Assembly (NCBI GenBank): GCA_033297205.1
Contig: MU859246.1
Location: 1-64,000 of the forward strand
DNA length: 64,000 bases
DNA from: Pseudoneurospora amorphoporcata
Lineage: Eukaryota > Ascomycota > Sordariomycetes > Sordariales > Sordariaceae
Reading direction: 5' to 3'
Numbering within the stretch: position 1 is the first letter of the stretch; each line of letters opens with the position of its first letter. The translations under genes were made by a program, and so were the position numbers. A model generated the notes under the pieces. The model had not been told where the DNA came from and did no database searches. It saw nothing but the letters and a program-made list of their open reading frames with translations. Of this stretch, positions 34,454 to 47,600 are shown piece by piece.

Positions 34454-35846
34454 TCAGTTGGGTTGGCGGCGGAGGGGAAAAAAGTATGCGGGCATGGGCT
34501 CCAGATGCCAGTGCTTGGTGCCCTTCTTGTGGAAAGCCTCGTCCCACTCTTGGATGAGTTCTTTGGGAATTGGCCACCCATGCTCGCTGCTTCGGAGGCG
34601 CATGCGGACCAGATGGCGCTTGGTCGATGGATCCTCTCCGTTCACAAAGCTCTCCCGACGGTGCAGAACGGCTAGATTGTTGATGAAATGGATGTCGCCA
34701 GCCTGGGTTTGGATCTCCATCTGAGACGCCTTCGCAATGGCTTCAATGGCATCCAGAGCCTCCACTTGACGGGCAGTCAAGGATGGCAGATGCTGAGGAC
34801 GGGGATGAGCCTGGTTCCCAAGAAGAGCCGCTCGGCCAAAGTTCATGATGAGCTTTGAATCTTCGTAAAAGATCACCGGACGGCACTGAAAGCGGGGCCT
34901 GAAAAGGTTCCACTTCTGTTAATAGTCTTGAAAACATGAAATCGGCCAGTGTGGTGGTCATCACTTACATGGAGAAGGGCCAATCGCTGCGCGCCAAAGT
35001 CCGAATCAATTCAGGTCGAGTGGCAGCCAAGACATTGTAGATGGTGTACGCAGAAGCAATGATACACTTGCCCCCAGTAGCGGCTGTGCTCCTCGTCAAC
35101 CAGCTGACGATATCGCCAGCCTCCTCATTGTGGAAAGTCTGCAACAAAGGATTAGTCAAGCTTGCAATGGTCTGTCACTTGCATTGTTGACTCACTATGG
35201 ACTTGTTTGAGTGGCGATGATGTTCAGCAGCCTGCTTGGTGCTGTTATCCGCAACAATGTGCACTGTTCAAGATGTCAGCCACAAGGCATGATAAATGCT
35301 GCCACTGATGTTTGACCAACCGAGCATGTTCCCGCGCTTGTCTTGACGACCGCGTTGCTCCGCGACGTACGACTGGAGGCCCATGTAGGCCAATGTCAGG
35401 TCTTCAACAGAGAAACCTGCGCGATCGAGGCCCCGTATTACGCCGAAACCCTTGCCGAAATGGACATCTTGTCCGAGTGCTCTAAGTTTCGAACCGAGCG
35501 TGGGCAGCTGGAAGGTATTAGGCTCGACGAGATAACCATCCTGGTCAAGAGCTGTACGGCGTCAGTGTGATGACCAAGGAATCTGAGGGGCAGTACACCT
35601 ACATTTGTAGTCGGCGATAGCCTGCTTAACCTCGGCCAAGTCAGTCTCGGTCAAACGCAAGATGTACTTGGCTTCATCAGCAAAGTCAGCCCCAGTCCAA
35701 GCCAGCTTGGATCTCAGTTCAGACGGAAAGCCGTTAGGAAGAGCTGGGGCTTCGGCATTGATTGCGGCGGCAAAGGGAAATCCGTTGTTGCCAACGATTG
35801 GAGCGATAGCCGCGGCGAGAACGGGCCCGGAAATGACTGAAGACAT
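34454..35846 (-). CDS. TauD/TfdA-family Fe(II)/2-oxoglutarate-dependent dioxygenase-like protein
   Basis: Five exons on the minus strand (35603-35846, 35321-35551, 35196-35263, 34969-35138, 34454-34898) join in frame to 385 residues. Seen: LPTLGSKLRALGQDVHFGKGFGVIRGLD; YMGLQSYVAEQRGRQDKRGNML; FHNEEAGDIVSWL with the first iron-ligand pair (His about 184, Glu about 186, where classic members often have Asp); RPVIFYEDSKLIMNFGR; and INNLAVLHRRESF with the distal His (about 317), followed by an Arg-rich stretch that should bind 2-oxoglutarate. Such enzymes hydroxylate small substrates; this one's substrate is unknown. The last acceptor is TTTTCAG before 34898; nearer AG sites give the wrong frame. 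An in-frame ATG also exists at 35927, but 35846 fits the family start better. Confidence 0.88.
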
Positions 35847-38800
35847 CGTGCAGGCGGTCGTCTGATAGGTGTAGTTGTTCCTATGTAGCTGCGCCGTGAA
35901 TGTTAGCAAGAGGGATGCCCCTTGCATACAACAGCGAGCAACCAGTTATAGCAACGAAACGGGACAAAAGGTTGCGGCTTAAAATGTACCAAGGCAGGAA
36001 TATGACTGACAAGTAGTGGGTTGGTGGACGCTGGGCTGTTGGTAGGATATATGAACCTGAGGAAGAACTTGGGTTGTCAAGAGATTTTGGAAAGCTGGAA
36101 AGTCACTGCTCAGTTGGAGATGTGAAGTCGGCTGGTCAACAAGATCACAAACGGAAGACGGAGGAGATGCCTGGCCTTTTATCAAAGACCGGACCGACTT
36201 GGATGTACGTGACACAGAGCCAGCTCCAGGTCAAACTTGCAGTCCTCTCGCAAGGTCAACGGAAAGGAAACCAGCCCCGACTCGGTCGACCGCGCTAGCG
36301 TTTAGGAGCTTGACAGGAGGATCCTCGGAAGTCGAATACGGAAAGAGACACGAGTCTATCCTCATGGCTTCCGTTGACGATGGTGCAGGTATTGTACCGT
36401 CAATCAACACGATGCTCTTGCCGACGATATGTTGTGAACCAGAAGGATAAGTGCAGGCCGGTGAATCTGTCAAGGTCGAATTCATGCCACAAGCACAGTA
36501 TATCAGTTGTTGTCGAGGTCAAACTTGCCGATACTGGAGACCAGCAGTGGATCTCTTCAGCCGCCGCTAAAAAGAGCGAGAGAAAGAGTCGCTGACAGGG
36601 ATGCGGGTATGCCCTATAAGTAGAAGGTGTACAGTTCCCTATGCGAGAGGGGCGTGTAAGGTACCTACTGACCATTGGATGTTGATGTCAGTGGACTGGG
36701 CATGCGTGGCCGATGAGGTAACCCAAGGAAAGTAAAGAGTACTCAACAACATAGAGCTTAGACAGGAAAGAAGCCTGAATGTAACTTCTTGTTTCAACAG
36801 CCCTGAACGGGACGCAACAATACCCCTGTGAAAACCCAGAGCCATGGTTGGGGACATTGCGGGACAACGGGGAAAGCTCTACAGGTTGAGGTCGGAAGTG
36901 GCGTACCATCCCCGGTCCGGGGCCATCATAGGATATGGTCGGTGGTGACATGGCACCTGCCTGTCTGGTATCTACGGTAACGGAAAGGGCTAAGCTCAGC
37001 TGGAAAGAGTAGGCGGCACTGGATATGAATTACATGGGTTTGAGGTTTGTTGTAAGGTAGGTAGCAAGCATTCCCAGAAAGTCAAAAGAAAGAACAGGGG
37101 AACAATACATGTTGACAAGGTGACCAAAGCACTCGAGGCTGGTGCAGTGTGTAGCCCGAACCGGGGACCGTAGAGGAACCGGCCGTATCGGGTCTGAGGC
37201 CCACTTTTAGTAATCACGTGTTTTTGATCATTCGGCAGGTATTGAACTAGAGATTTAGGATTCCCTATTTCTCTTTTTTCCCTTTTCTGAATTAGGCCGA
37301 AATTAACAATTGCACTCTACCATTTCTCAGGTCTCTTCCAGGGCAACACACAATATAGGAATACCCGATAAAGGCCGGGCGGGACGTCATGACCTAATGC
37401 AATAAACTAGCGTAGGGGCATGCGAGAACAGGAATCGTAAAGGTAATCCCCACATCAGACATTGCTAGGAAAAGCTTGACGGGGACCGGATGAAAGTTTC
37501 CACTTGCCAGCTATACCTACCTTAGGTAAGTAGTCGACTGTGGCGAGCCGGAAGTAGAACCTCACATCAGAGGACCGGAGCAAACTGTGATGAACCCTCG
37601 AAAAAGAACCGACAACGAACTCGACCAGCAAGCACGATACACGACAGCCGAATCTCTGCGGCCGTTGCGCTAGCCCGAACGACAACTTGAGCACACAACT
37701 ACACGGTGCACACTTGCTGCCGTGATTCGCAAGTCCGGCATCCCAGAGGCTTGCCACATCGCCAAACTCGAAGCAAGAGAGACCCAGCTGGGTACAGATT
37801 AACGGTCGGTGAGAAACAGATGCAAGTGAAGAATGAAGACGAAAACTGAGATTCCCGACAACCTGTCGAACCTGTCGATCTGACTCGGCGTCAGTCCCGA
37901 AGGAAGGACAGAAAGTGAAGGGACCATGGAGGGGACTTGATGGCCATTGCGGTCCAAGCAGCCCAAGTCTTCCCGCCATGTTGTGTAACTTGAGTGACCC
38001 GAAATACAACTCAGTGAAACTGAACGAACCTTATCTAGAACTGGTATATGGAAGATGGCTGAAAGCAAAGGTTCAACGAAGGTAACACAGATGAGGATGG
38101 TACCCCAGGAATGTTGTGCATGTATTGGTGTGTGGTTGTTGTTTGAGATGAACAAGCAACTGGTCACGATGTGACTCAACGTACCACGGTGCCTGTCTTG
38201 TCAACCTGTGCCAATTGGTGACCAAACCCATTTCAAATTTGACAAAAGAGGACGTCATTGCAGTTCAGGATCTTGATAATACACGTAAACGTTGGTTTTC
38301 AGCTTTCGTGAATATGAAGACAGCAGGACCAAGTTGTCCACACCCCCCTTTCCGAAAATCTGCAAATGCACAGGAGGCGAGAGGATACCTAATGAATGGT
38401 TGGCCTACCTCTACCTTAATGACTGACCAAGTGACGCCCGGGTCGGAGCGGTTAATACTTACAATCCCCAGGTGCGCTTCACAGATCAGCGGGACAGGGA
38501 CCCGCCGTTGAAGACAGCCGATGATAGAAGTTGCGCCTCATTGCTCGCATCTGATCTGTTCTCAGAGTAGTCGGCAATGAGCAACGGATGTGACACGACT
38601 CGGTGACATGTCCGAACAATGCCTGATTGATCGAGCCGTTCTGGAATTACCCATGAGGTAGGTGACATAAGGATGGCGGAAGCGGCCACGATGGCTTTCG
38701 TTGAAGATTTCGAAACTTCTTGGGCTAGCAGCTCGCCATGCGCAGCCAGCCGAGGAACAGTAGGAAACAACGAGTGTCCAATGAAGGCGCCCGTCTTGCT

Positions 38801-41759
38801 ACCTAGCCCGATCTGGGCAATCTTGCTTGGACCCGCATCGAAGCATACACAGTGGTGACAGTGGTACGGTGCTTCTGCCATATCGAATCGGCCGACTGCG
38901 TGGTCTTGCCGGGGGGGACCGGCTGCCGGAGATTTCCTTGGGAGACCAGGCGGTTTCCGCTCACACCATCAAAAGACAGGAGGGACACTTTCCCCTCGAG
39001 TTCGCTTGCGATAGAGGTAAGGAAGGGGTAAGGTAGCCCGCGAGACCGCGGCAGCTGGTTATTTGACCTTTGTTAGTGGAAGTTGCTTTTTGAGTAGCAA
39101 CCTGAAAATGGTGATATCCGGGATGTCTCCGAGGACTGGAGTTGAAGCGAGGGAAGAGCAGCCCGGACCCGTGGGAACTTGAGGGAAGCGGCAGCGGCAG
39201 GCCGGCAGGCGTACAGTAAAACTGCAGACATAGGTAGGTACCTACCTAGAACTGCAGCTCACAGGATGGCGTTTGAATTCCAGCTGAGGTATGTACGTAC
39301 CTACCTACCTTACCTGCGAAGAGTTGGCCTCATTGGATGGAAGGCATGATCTTAGGTGAGGTGGAATGTGGAATGGTGTAAACGATGGAATTGGAGGTCA
39401 CACACTTCTTTCTTCGATCATAATATTGGAGCATGGAAGAATTGGAGGGAATGTGCAAACAAGGCATGGGTCGTACCCGCCTTGATAGGTGGTGGCATCA
39501 AAAGGCAGGATGGAAGTGGAAGTTAGGAAGGAGGTCTGAGGGTACCGACCCGCCCCGCCGCCCCGCCCCGCGCACCCACACTTCACCCCCGACCCGCCGC
39601 CTTGCTGCCAGTACCATGTAACTTTACGCAAGACGGTTGGGCCAAGGGGTAGTAGTGAGACATTGGTGGGATTGAACGTCGCCGCGAGCCGCAACTGAGG
39701 TGAGATATAGCACACAACCTCAAACATTCGGAAAAGCTACTTGGATAGCCTAAACCCCACTTTCCTGGGTGTCCAGTGCAGCCAATCTCTGGCTCGCAAA
39801 CTGCGTGCGCCCGGGCCAACCTCAACATCTGCCAGCCAAGTGCATTCGCTTTCGTGCTGCTATTGCCATTGACATTGACAACGGCGGCGACGGCGATAGC
39901 GATAGCGACGGAGATGTCAATGTTGATGGTCTTATTGTTATTGTTATTCCTATTGGATTACCTTAAGCGCCTGCTTGCTTTTGGTTATGACTTAGGTAAG
40001 GAGGCGTAGACGGCGCACTTGCTAGAACCCACCCTCCCGGTACTTATACGGTGGGCAGCAAAGGCTTCAATCTGCGTTCAACAGCTGGACCAGCCAAGGC
40101 AGCATTTGAAACAGCAAAAAGCAAGCAATGACACCAGTATCACCAGCTTCCAATTGACTAAGTTGAAAATAATGAATAATGAGGATTTGGTGATGTGCCT
40201 TGTAAGTTTTTGCGCGGCTGACACAGATATGGGCATGGCTATACTGAGAGTAGTAGGATTAGTCAGGTAGGTTTTCTACGCTAGCCAACTACAGGTAGCT
40301 TTACCGTCAAACATTGCACCTTGCGGTGCGTGCGCCTGGTTTGGATGTCGTAGAGTTAATGGATTCGGGGGTGCATGAGGACCATCAGGGATCATGCCTG
40401 TCGACGTATGTGCACAGCGACAAGCCTGTTGCGATCCGCATTCCCCGTCAACCTACAGCGGGCCCACCCACCTGGTTCAACGGTGAACGGAGGTTGTTTC
40501 TGTTGAGCCTAGCCCGGGCAGGCTAGCAGCGCCCAGGTGAGCTTGGTGGGGCTTTAAAATACTTGACAGCGCGTACAGTACAAACTATTACGGGACATAC
40601 TTGCCTTAATTACCGTATGGGGTCATAAATCCCTACGTAATTGCAGACTTTGGACAATGTAATCGTGGCTGACAGACACCAACAAGTCTATATATCTGCA
40701 AAAGAAATATATCCGGCGTCATCGCAGCATTGGCATCCGTCTTTGGACAAGTGGTGACACACATCACAGTTGCGCCTGCATTCGCTGAAGCCCACAACGG
40801 CAAGGAAGGTGCAGGGTTGCAGACCGAGTCCTGCGAGCAAACCAGGCATGTCCAGCTCGCGCAGCCAATTAGCAAGGACGAGCCACTTCGCCTCATAGCT
40901 TTCTACGACGATACTGACCGACTCAACATCATGTAGGCAAGTACTTCCCTCAACCCAGGCATGCAACTTCCACTTCTGTTGTCTACCATGCCGACACGAT
41001 TGGGCCTCAATTGGGGACGGAGAGAGCCTAAGCAAATTCAAGGAAACGCTAGTTCCAAATGTGAATCAAACCATGCTTCCATATGGACAGATATCAATCA
41101 AGCAAATGCCTGCCTGCACACTCATCTCTCTATCCCTATAGCATTCATCGCCCTGGTCCTTCCTCCCACTCTTAGCGAAAGAGCCAAAATCCAGCTTTCT
41201 GTCCTCTTCCTGGCCAATGTAGCTAGTTGCTCTTGACCCATCCAAAGTCCCAACCAACATATCATCACGCACACAACCCCAACCGGGTGCCTCCTTTGGC
41301 CGAGAGGGGGTGGAAACTTGCCGGGATGTGTCAGGACCCCGACAGGACAACAAAAACGCCACCCCGTCCCGTCTCTTTTCCTCGATCACTCTCGATGCGC
41401 CTCATCTCTCTCCAACACACACGAGGGTGTCTGCCCAACGACCGCCGGTCCTGCTTCTGCTTCTGCCGCCCTGCGAGTGTGATGTGGGCTGCGTGGTTTC
41501 CCTGCGTCCGCCTCTTTCTGGTATCGGCCCAGCCCCCAACCCCAATAAATCTCCATCCCTCCAGCCATCGCATCGAAACTGCCTCCTCAATTTTCTCCTT
41601 CCGCTCACTTGCAGATGAGGCGACCAGCAAACTTGGAACCAACTAGTTGACGAACTGCAATGGCACACGACAGCAGATGGACCACCACCCGTTCGTTGGT
41701 TTACTTGCCAACCAGCATAGGCCCGAGTATCATCATCACCACCAGCATCCATCTAAAGT
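35847..41759. other. Gene-poor 5.9-kb stretch
   Basis: No gene is supported. Many short overlapping frames occur on both strands, none with domain words, splice logic or codon regularity. GGTA/TACC tracts occur at 37510-37530, 39230-39255 and 39290-39320. The first few hundred bases probably serve as promoter of the dioxygenase gene. Confidence 0.4.
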
Positions 41760-44623
41760 CTAGGCCATGACTCGAGGTTGCCAGTTTGGCTCAAAAAGCT
41801 GACTGACATAGTAGTACTGGTCCTCGTATTCTTCTCTCGCTAGCACTCGTTCCCAATCTGATTCTGTTCCAGAAAAAGAAAACATAGGTTAGCCACCAGC
41901 TCACATCCGCCATGTGTCGTTTGTCTGATGTTTGGGACAAGGTGTGTAGGTATGTGTGCAGCATCGTCAGGTTACCACTTACTTTGCTCAGCTACTAACT
42001 GTCGAGTCTCGCGCACAAATCGCATGGCGTCGTCGTCAAGCTCAGCCAGGCTTTGGAGATCTGGATCCTTGCATTCCGCAGAGAATGGGTAGATCGCCCG
42101 GTTGCAATAGTGGAAGTAGGCGAGAAGCGTATTTGCTCCTGTTAATGACTCGCCTGTCAGTTATGCGTTGCATGGCCACATGGCACAATATCCACGAACA
42201 AGGAAACCCGAAACATTTCGTGGGCGGCGGCCGCCTCAAAACAACAATACTGCGGAACTGGGGTTCTAGATTTGTCCAGCTCGTGGACATTTGGGCAAGT
42301 AAGGTAAGTAACTCACCAATGTTGTACTCTCTGACGCTGTCTTCCCTGGCAAATCGTCTCCCCATGTTGTGCTTTTTTGCGTAATCTGCGTCATGTCTGG
42401 TAATGAGGGCAATGTTGTGTAACAGGATAAACGTCACCAGATACGTGGTAAGCCATGTTCTCTGCTTCTTCTCCTGGGTCATCTTCTGGAGCTCCTCGAG
42501 CGTGTCCCGGCGAAGCTGGGGCTGGACCTGATGGATCAGAATGGAATCAATCTGCGCTCCCATGACCGGGGGCAGCGGAATTTTGCCGCACAAAGGGCTG
42601 TCTGGGTCATCGATGATATCCTGCGGCATGCCCAGCCTCTCCTCCCCGACGATCTCAAATGATTTGGTCGTCAGCCTCACCGACATCCACAGATCGAGCG
42701 TGCTCTTGATCAGCCTCCGTTCGGTTTCGTGCGTGGATGAGTCCTGCATAACCTTAAGCGCAAGGAAGTATGTACGTTGGAGGAGCTTCTGCTTGCGAAG
42801 CAGGTAAGTGCAGCAGCTTCCCAGGGCCCGCTTGATGTACTCGTCGAACGAGCTCTTGGCGGATTCCATGTCGACGATAGCAAAGGCCGGGACTCTGGCT
42901 TTCTTGACCTCGCCGTTCTTGGAAACCCACTTTCTGTAGAGGCTGTCGCCAGGCTGCGGTTCGAACTGACGGACCTGAAGCTCGATCCATTTACCGGTAT
43001 ACCCTTCGGTGACTCTGATCGTCTTCACTTCCGAAGAGGCCCAGTTTCCAATGTCGTCTACCACGCTGTCCTTCCAGCGCTCGGTCCATTTGTGGTCCTT
43101 GACCTGGCCAGGCTTGAATAGCTTGACGTCCATGATCTTCCAGCGTAGACAGTTCAGCCGGTAGATCTTGGTGGTGTTGGCCGCAATCTTCTTGCATCCC
43201 AAGCAGGGTCCTTTCTCATCTTCAGGATCGAGGTTGCACTACATGAAGCAGGGACCCGTGTCAGCATGGGGCGGTCCAAAGATTACTGATAGAAACAGAG
43301 AATGCCACTGACCCGAATTCGCTGCATTCGGCACCTAATACAGCTTCCGATCTTCCTAGTGTGAGCTGTCTGTTCACGCTGGTCGTGGTTCTTGAAGGGG
43401 CCACGTCTGGCTGAGATGGTTCTTGAATGGGGAAACATGTCAAACGCTGTTGGTCGCTGCTGCATCTCGTATCTCATTTCATCATTCTTCGCGCCAAAAG
43501 CTTGCTCGCCCATATAACCTTGATGTATACCCGGAATGCTCCCGCTCCGGCCATACACTGAAGGGTCTAGTTCTGCTGGATAACTGTTTGACATGAGTGA
43601 TGTAGCCGTGGGACTCATAAGATGCAGCTGGGGCGGTCGAACCCCAGCACCTGTACCTGCTGCACGAGAGCTGTCAGGTAAACCATCGTAGTTAGCAATT
43701 GGCGAAGTGGTGGGGTAAATCATCTCCTCTCTAGTCGCCAAAGGTTGCGCTCCTGTTAGTGGAGTAGGTTGGAGTGGCGGGTAACTGGCCAAAAAGGAAT
43801 CCCCAACCTCCGGACCACCACCACCTGCGAATAGTGATATCGGATCTGATGGCACAGATGTCGAGCTCATGGAGACGGTGGTGGTAGGCTGAAAGGATGC
43901 CACGTCATCAACCATGGCTGGCCTGACACCGCCATACTCATGCTGTGTGGTAGGTGGGAGGGGTGAGTATTCTGGAGCCACGGTCAGTCTTCTTGCTGGT
44001 TTACCGTCTCTGCCAGTACCTGCCAACATACCTGAAGGGCCAATAAAGCTTGAGAATGGCTGGCACAGGTAATCCTGGAGGCAGCTTGCTAATGGCCCGC
44101 TACTCCAACCTGACGGGAAACAGCCAGGCTCAGCAGCAAAGGCAGTGAAAGGTTTGCGGGACTCATTGCTGGGATCATGATTTGATCGCCCGCTGGGTGG
44201 CGGTTTCTCCTGGCCCTCCTCATGTCCAGATGGATCGTCCGTATATGGTGTTGACATGGCGAGGGGTGGTGGATCGAGACGTGGCCGCTTGTGGGAGTGG
44301 GACTGCAGCTTGGTGAGTTCCAGAAGAGTGCCAACTGGGACCTCGAGGCTTGGTGCGGCTTTCTCGAGCAACAGTTGTCGCTGTTCTGGACGATGCAAGT
44401 TCAGCAGGTCATAAAGAGATACTGTGATAGTCACCTCGACGTTGGGGGCCTGCCCAAGTATATACTGATGCAGATTGTTGACCGGCAGGTTTCGCTGGTT
44501 GAGCTGCTGCGGCAGGGGTGGGGTCTGCCCAAAACATCCGGCGGCGGGCGAGAATCGATGAGGATGAGGAAAGTCCTGGAGCACTGGCACGGCAGGCGAT
44601 TGCTCAGGGCAGTAAGCCCGGCG
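41760..44623 (-). CDS. Zn2Cys6 fungal transcription factor
   Basis: Minus-strand exons 43313-44623 (or from ATG at 44257), 42317-43238, 41983-42138 and 41760-41863 join in frame. The binuclear zinc cluster is split by a 74-nt intron: CIRCRMQRIRC joins NLDPEDEKGPC and LGC, six Cys in all. Before it lies a long Pro/Ser/Thr-rich region; after it a well-ordered ~390-residue region (WKIMDVKLFKPGQ, ERWKDSVVDDIGNW, FDEYIKRALGSCCTYLLRKQ) ending YYYVSQLFEPNWQPRVMA. Targets are unknown. Start: the first in-frame ATG is 44257 (708 residues), but the frame is open for 122 more codons upstream. A minus-strand ATG followed at once by GTAAGA (45009-45011) could be a micro-exon joining at 44623, giving 831 residues. 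Confidence 0.85.
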
Positions 44624-47600
44624 CTTCCTTAAATTAGGGTTCTATACAAGCATCATCAATTCACCGCACATCGGAAGAACAAAAAGGGCAGCTGAGAGAA
44701 TGGGGCGCGCTCAAAAAGGAGATGCGTCAGGACCGGTGAGGCAGGCCATGACAAGCATGGGGAATCGGGGAGCAGGACTGGAGGTAGGGGTATGGGGTTG
44801 GATGACCCGGGAGAAGGAAAGGGTGTGGAGGTGTATGTAATGTATCTATGTATGTGTGCGCGAATGTGATGGGGGAGTGTAAGATGGGAAAACACTCGAC
44901 GGTCTAGCTAGCAGGCCACAGAGAGGGATCAGACATAGAGATCTTCGTTCTGGGGCCTGCCATGCAGCCTGCCGTGAGCCGAGAAGGAAGAAACTGGGTC
45001 TCTCTTACCATGGTGGATGAATGATGAGACTGTGGAGGTATGTCTGACAGAACGAGAGACACGGGCAAACGAGGGTTGTGGGTGGGTGTACTTTGTCGGG
45101 TGTACCGTATTAGGTAAGGTAGGGTGGTAGGGTGAAATAGAAGCACGGTGGAAACAAAATGACATCCAACACTATAGCACCCCGGTACCGCAGCGTAGAC
45201 TCCAAGCAGGCTAGGAGAGAAGGCCGCTTCAGTATCAAGGTGCACCTCGGGGACGTTGGGGAGTGAAATGAGGTTGCGGAGACCGGGCGTCGTCACAGGA
45301 GCGCCATCGCCCCGGAGAGAGTAGGCCGTAACGATGAATCAATGGAGAGCTGCAGACGAGCGTGACCAAGAAGAGCGAAGAGTGCAGCTGCGGGTGTCAG
45401 AACCGGTAAACCGTTGAAAGGTAGAATGAGGGAGGGGTGAGAGGAGAGAGGGAGGCAGATGGTGAGGAGTGGAGGTGCCGGTGAGGTACCGGGAGGGTAA
45501 AGCAACCTTGAAGCGAGCTGTCTGTGGACGGTAGCACAGATTGTTCGCTCGAGTACCGCCAACCCAACGCCTGATCTGCCCGAGTAACCAAACGCTCTTC
45601 TTCCCCGGCTTTCTTTGGCCTACCACCACGAGGCCAGGTGCTGGTCAAAAGAGGCCAATGTCTGCAGAGCTCAGACAGACAGACGGAGGCGAGTGGCCAA
45701 GCCTGTGAGCCGACGACACCCAGACAAGGGAAACGTCCAACAGACAGACACAAGTTTCGGCAGCACGATGTGCAGCCAAAATCGAGCCGAACTGCTGTCC
45801 ACTTCCAGTAGTAGTTCGAGCGGCGATGAAGGCGGAGGCAACGTCCCGAAGTGAGCAGACGGGGTAAATCAGTGACCCCGCAGGCAGGTTGAACGATCTG
45901 ACGACAGTAGATGGAGATGATGTCTGCGGTGGCCGTAAGGTGAAATTGGCCGGTGAAGGCGCTATGCTGTGGTGTTCCAACCCAGAAACGGCTTGGCGGC
46001 AGGACGGTGAGGAACGAACGGGAACGCCAGAGAGGAGGAGTCGCCAACTGAGTTTCGGGTATTACCTCTACTGTGTTGGGTAGCAGGTAGCAGGCAGTGG
46101 TAGATGGGAGGAAAGGTACTTGGGCGGAACCTTTTTGGCGCCCAGGGCGGCTTGTCTCACGCGCGCAGACCGAGCTGGATCCCCAGGCTTAATGGCAATG
46201 TCGTCCGGTGGAGAACCAAGAGTCGGCGGCGGGGGTTTTTCCAGGTTGAATGGACGCCTTTGTCTCGTAGTGGCAGCGAGGGATGGAAATCGGTGAAGGT
46301 TTGTGGGAGATGAAGGGGAGAAGAGAGATTCACCGGTCGTGGGAAGACGCGAGCTGACCACGTTTTTCTAGCGCTCGGCAGAACCAACCTGCTTCCCGGC
46401 ACGAACGATACGGGATAGGATAGGCAAGATCAGTGGGACGGCTTAGATGACCCCGGGCTGGGGCCTATCTACAGTAAAGAGAGAGATAGTCGGTAGATGG
46501 GACTGGAAGGAAAAGGGAAACCGGAGTCGAGCGGAATAAGGCCCTCCATGGAAGGCAAGCCGGCGCCCATGTTCCAGGTTGCGCAAAGGCCGTTGGACGT
46601 TGCAAAGAGCAAGGTCTGTATTGGGTAAGGCACCATGGGCACCGACAGTCCGACGCTACCTCTACGTAGCAACGCGCCCAGGGTCCGGGACTTGACGATG
46701 TGGCTCTGTTTATCTCACCACTCACTCCAACAGAAGCCGCCCATCCGCTAGCCTCCGCGTCTGTCGCACAAAGTAGGATCGTCTCCCCGTTCCAGGACGA
46801 TGATTTTCCGAGGACCGTCTCTGGTGGCTGTAGCCGTTCGGGTCTCGGTCTCGCACTCTTCGCCGGGCTCCAAAATCTCACAAGGGCCGGAGGCTGAGAG
46901 GCATATATAAGAGGCGCTATACGCCTCATGTTTGCAACCTCCGTCTGATCGAGCACAAAAGAACCCCCAGCATGTGGTTTAGGTACCCGATCGCAAAAGA
47001 GGCTCGAGATGACTTGTTTTTCTTCTTTTCTTGCAAACGATCAACAGGTGTGTTATGGCACCCCCTGGCCGGCCAAGGGTGGTTGCTGGGGGTCACCTCA
47101 ACGCTAGCTTCATGCAGGAAACAGGATGTCTTGCACCAAAATCTCTCAGGAATGTTCCCTTCCAGGCCTTCTAACCAGGTCCTGAGCGGGCCAAGACTGA
47201 GGATCCAGTAACGGGTGGACTTTAGAATGTTTCTATGCGTCCAAGCACTCGCCAGGCTATCGGTCATATTCCAGTTTCTGTCGACGAGCAGGATAGATGA
47301 TAACGCTTGAAGAGGAGATTGTCGGATGCTAGGTGACATGGCCGACAATGCTTGAACAGCTGACTGACCACTTGAAAATCGGTTGGGAATAGCATCCTCA
47401 ATCTGTCATTCGCCACCGCACAACACGGCATCACCTGCATAACCAGTCATCGTCACCCAAATATCTGAGCACCGGCAGGCAACCCCGTATCGCCGTAATA
47501 TAATATGTCGTGCTTCTATAGGACAAGGTTGTCAAGCGCAAGGCCGTGGGCATGGAAAACAAAAGGCTGGGGGTCGATTCCGAGCCCTTTGCAATGCACA

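Noticed and set aside
45397..46047. 216-codon minus-strand frame upstream of the Zn2Cys6 gene
   Set aside because: Equally long frames overlap it in other phases, and the reading is typical of pyrimidine-rich leader sequence without domain words.
47570..47596. tRNA B-box-like word GGGGGTCGATTCCGAG
   Set aside because: No matching A-box, no cloverleaf and no acceptor-stem pairing could be found around it.
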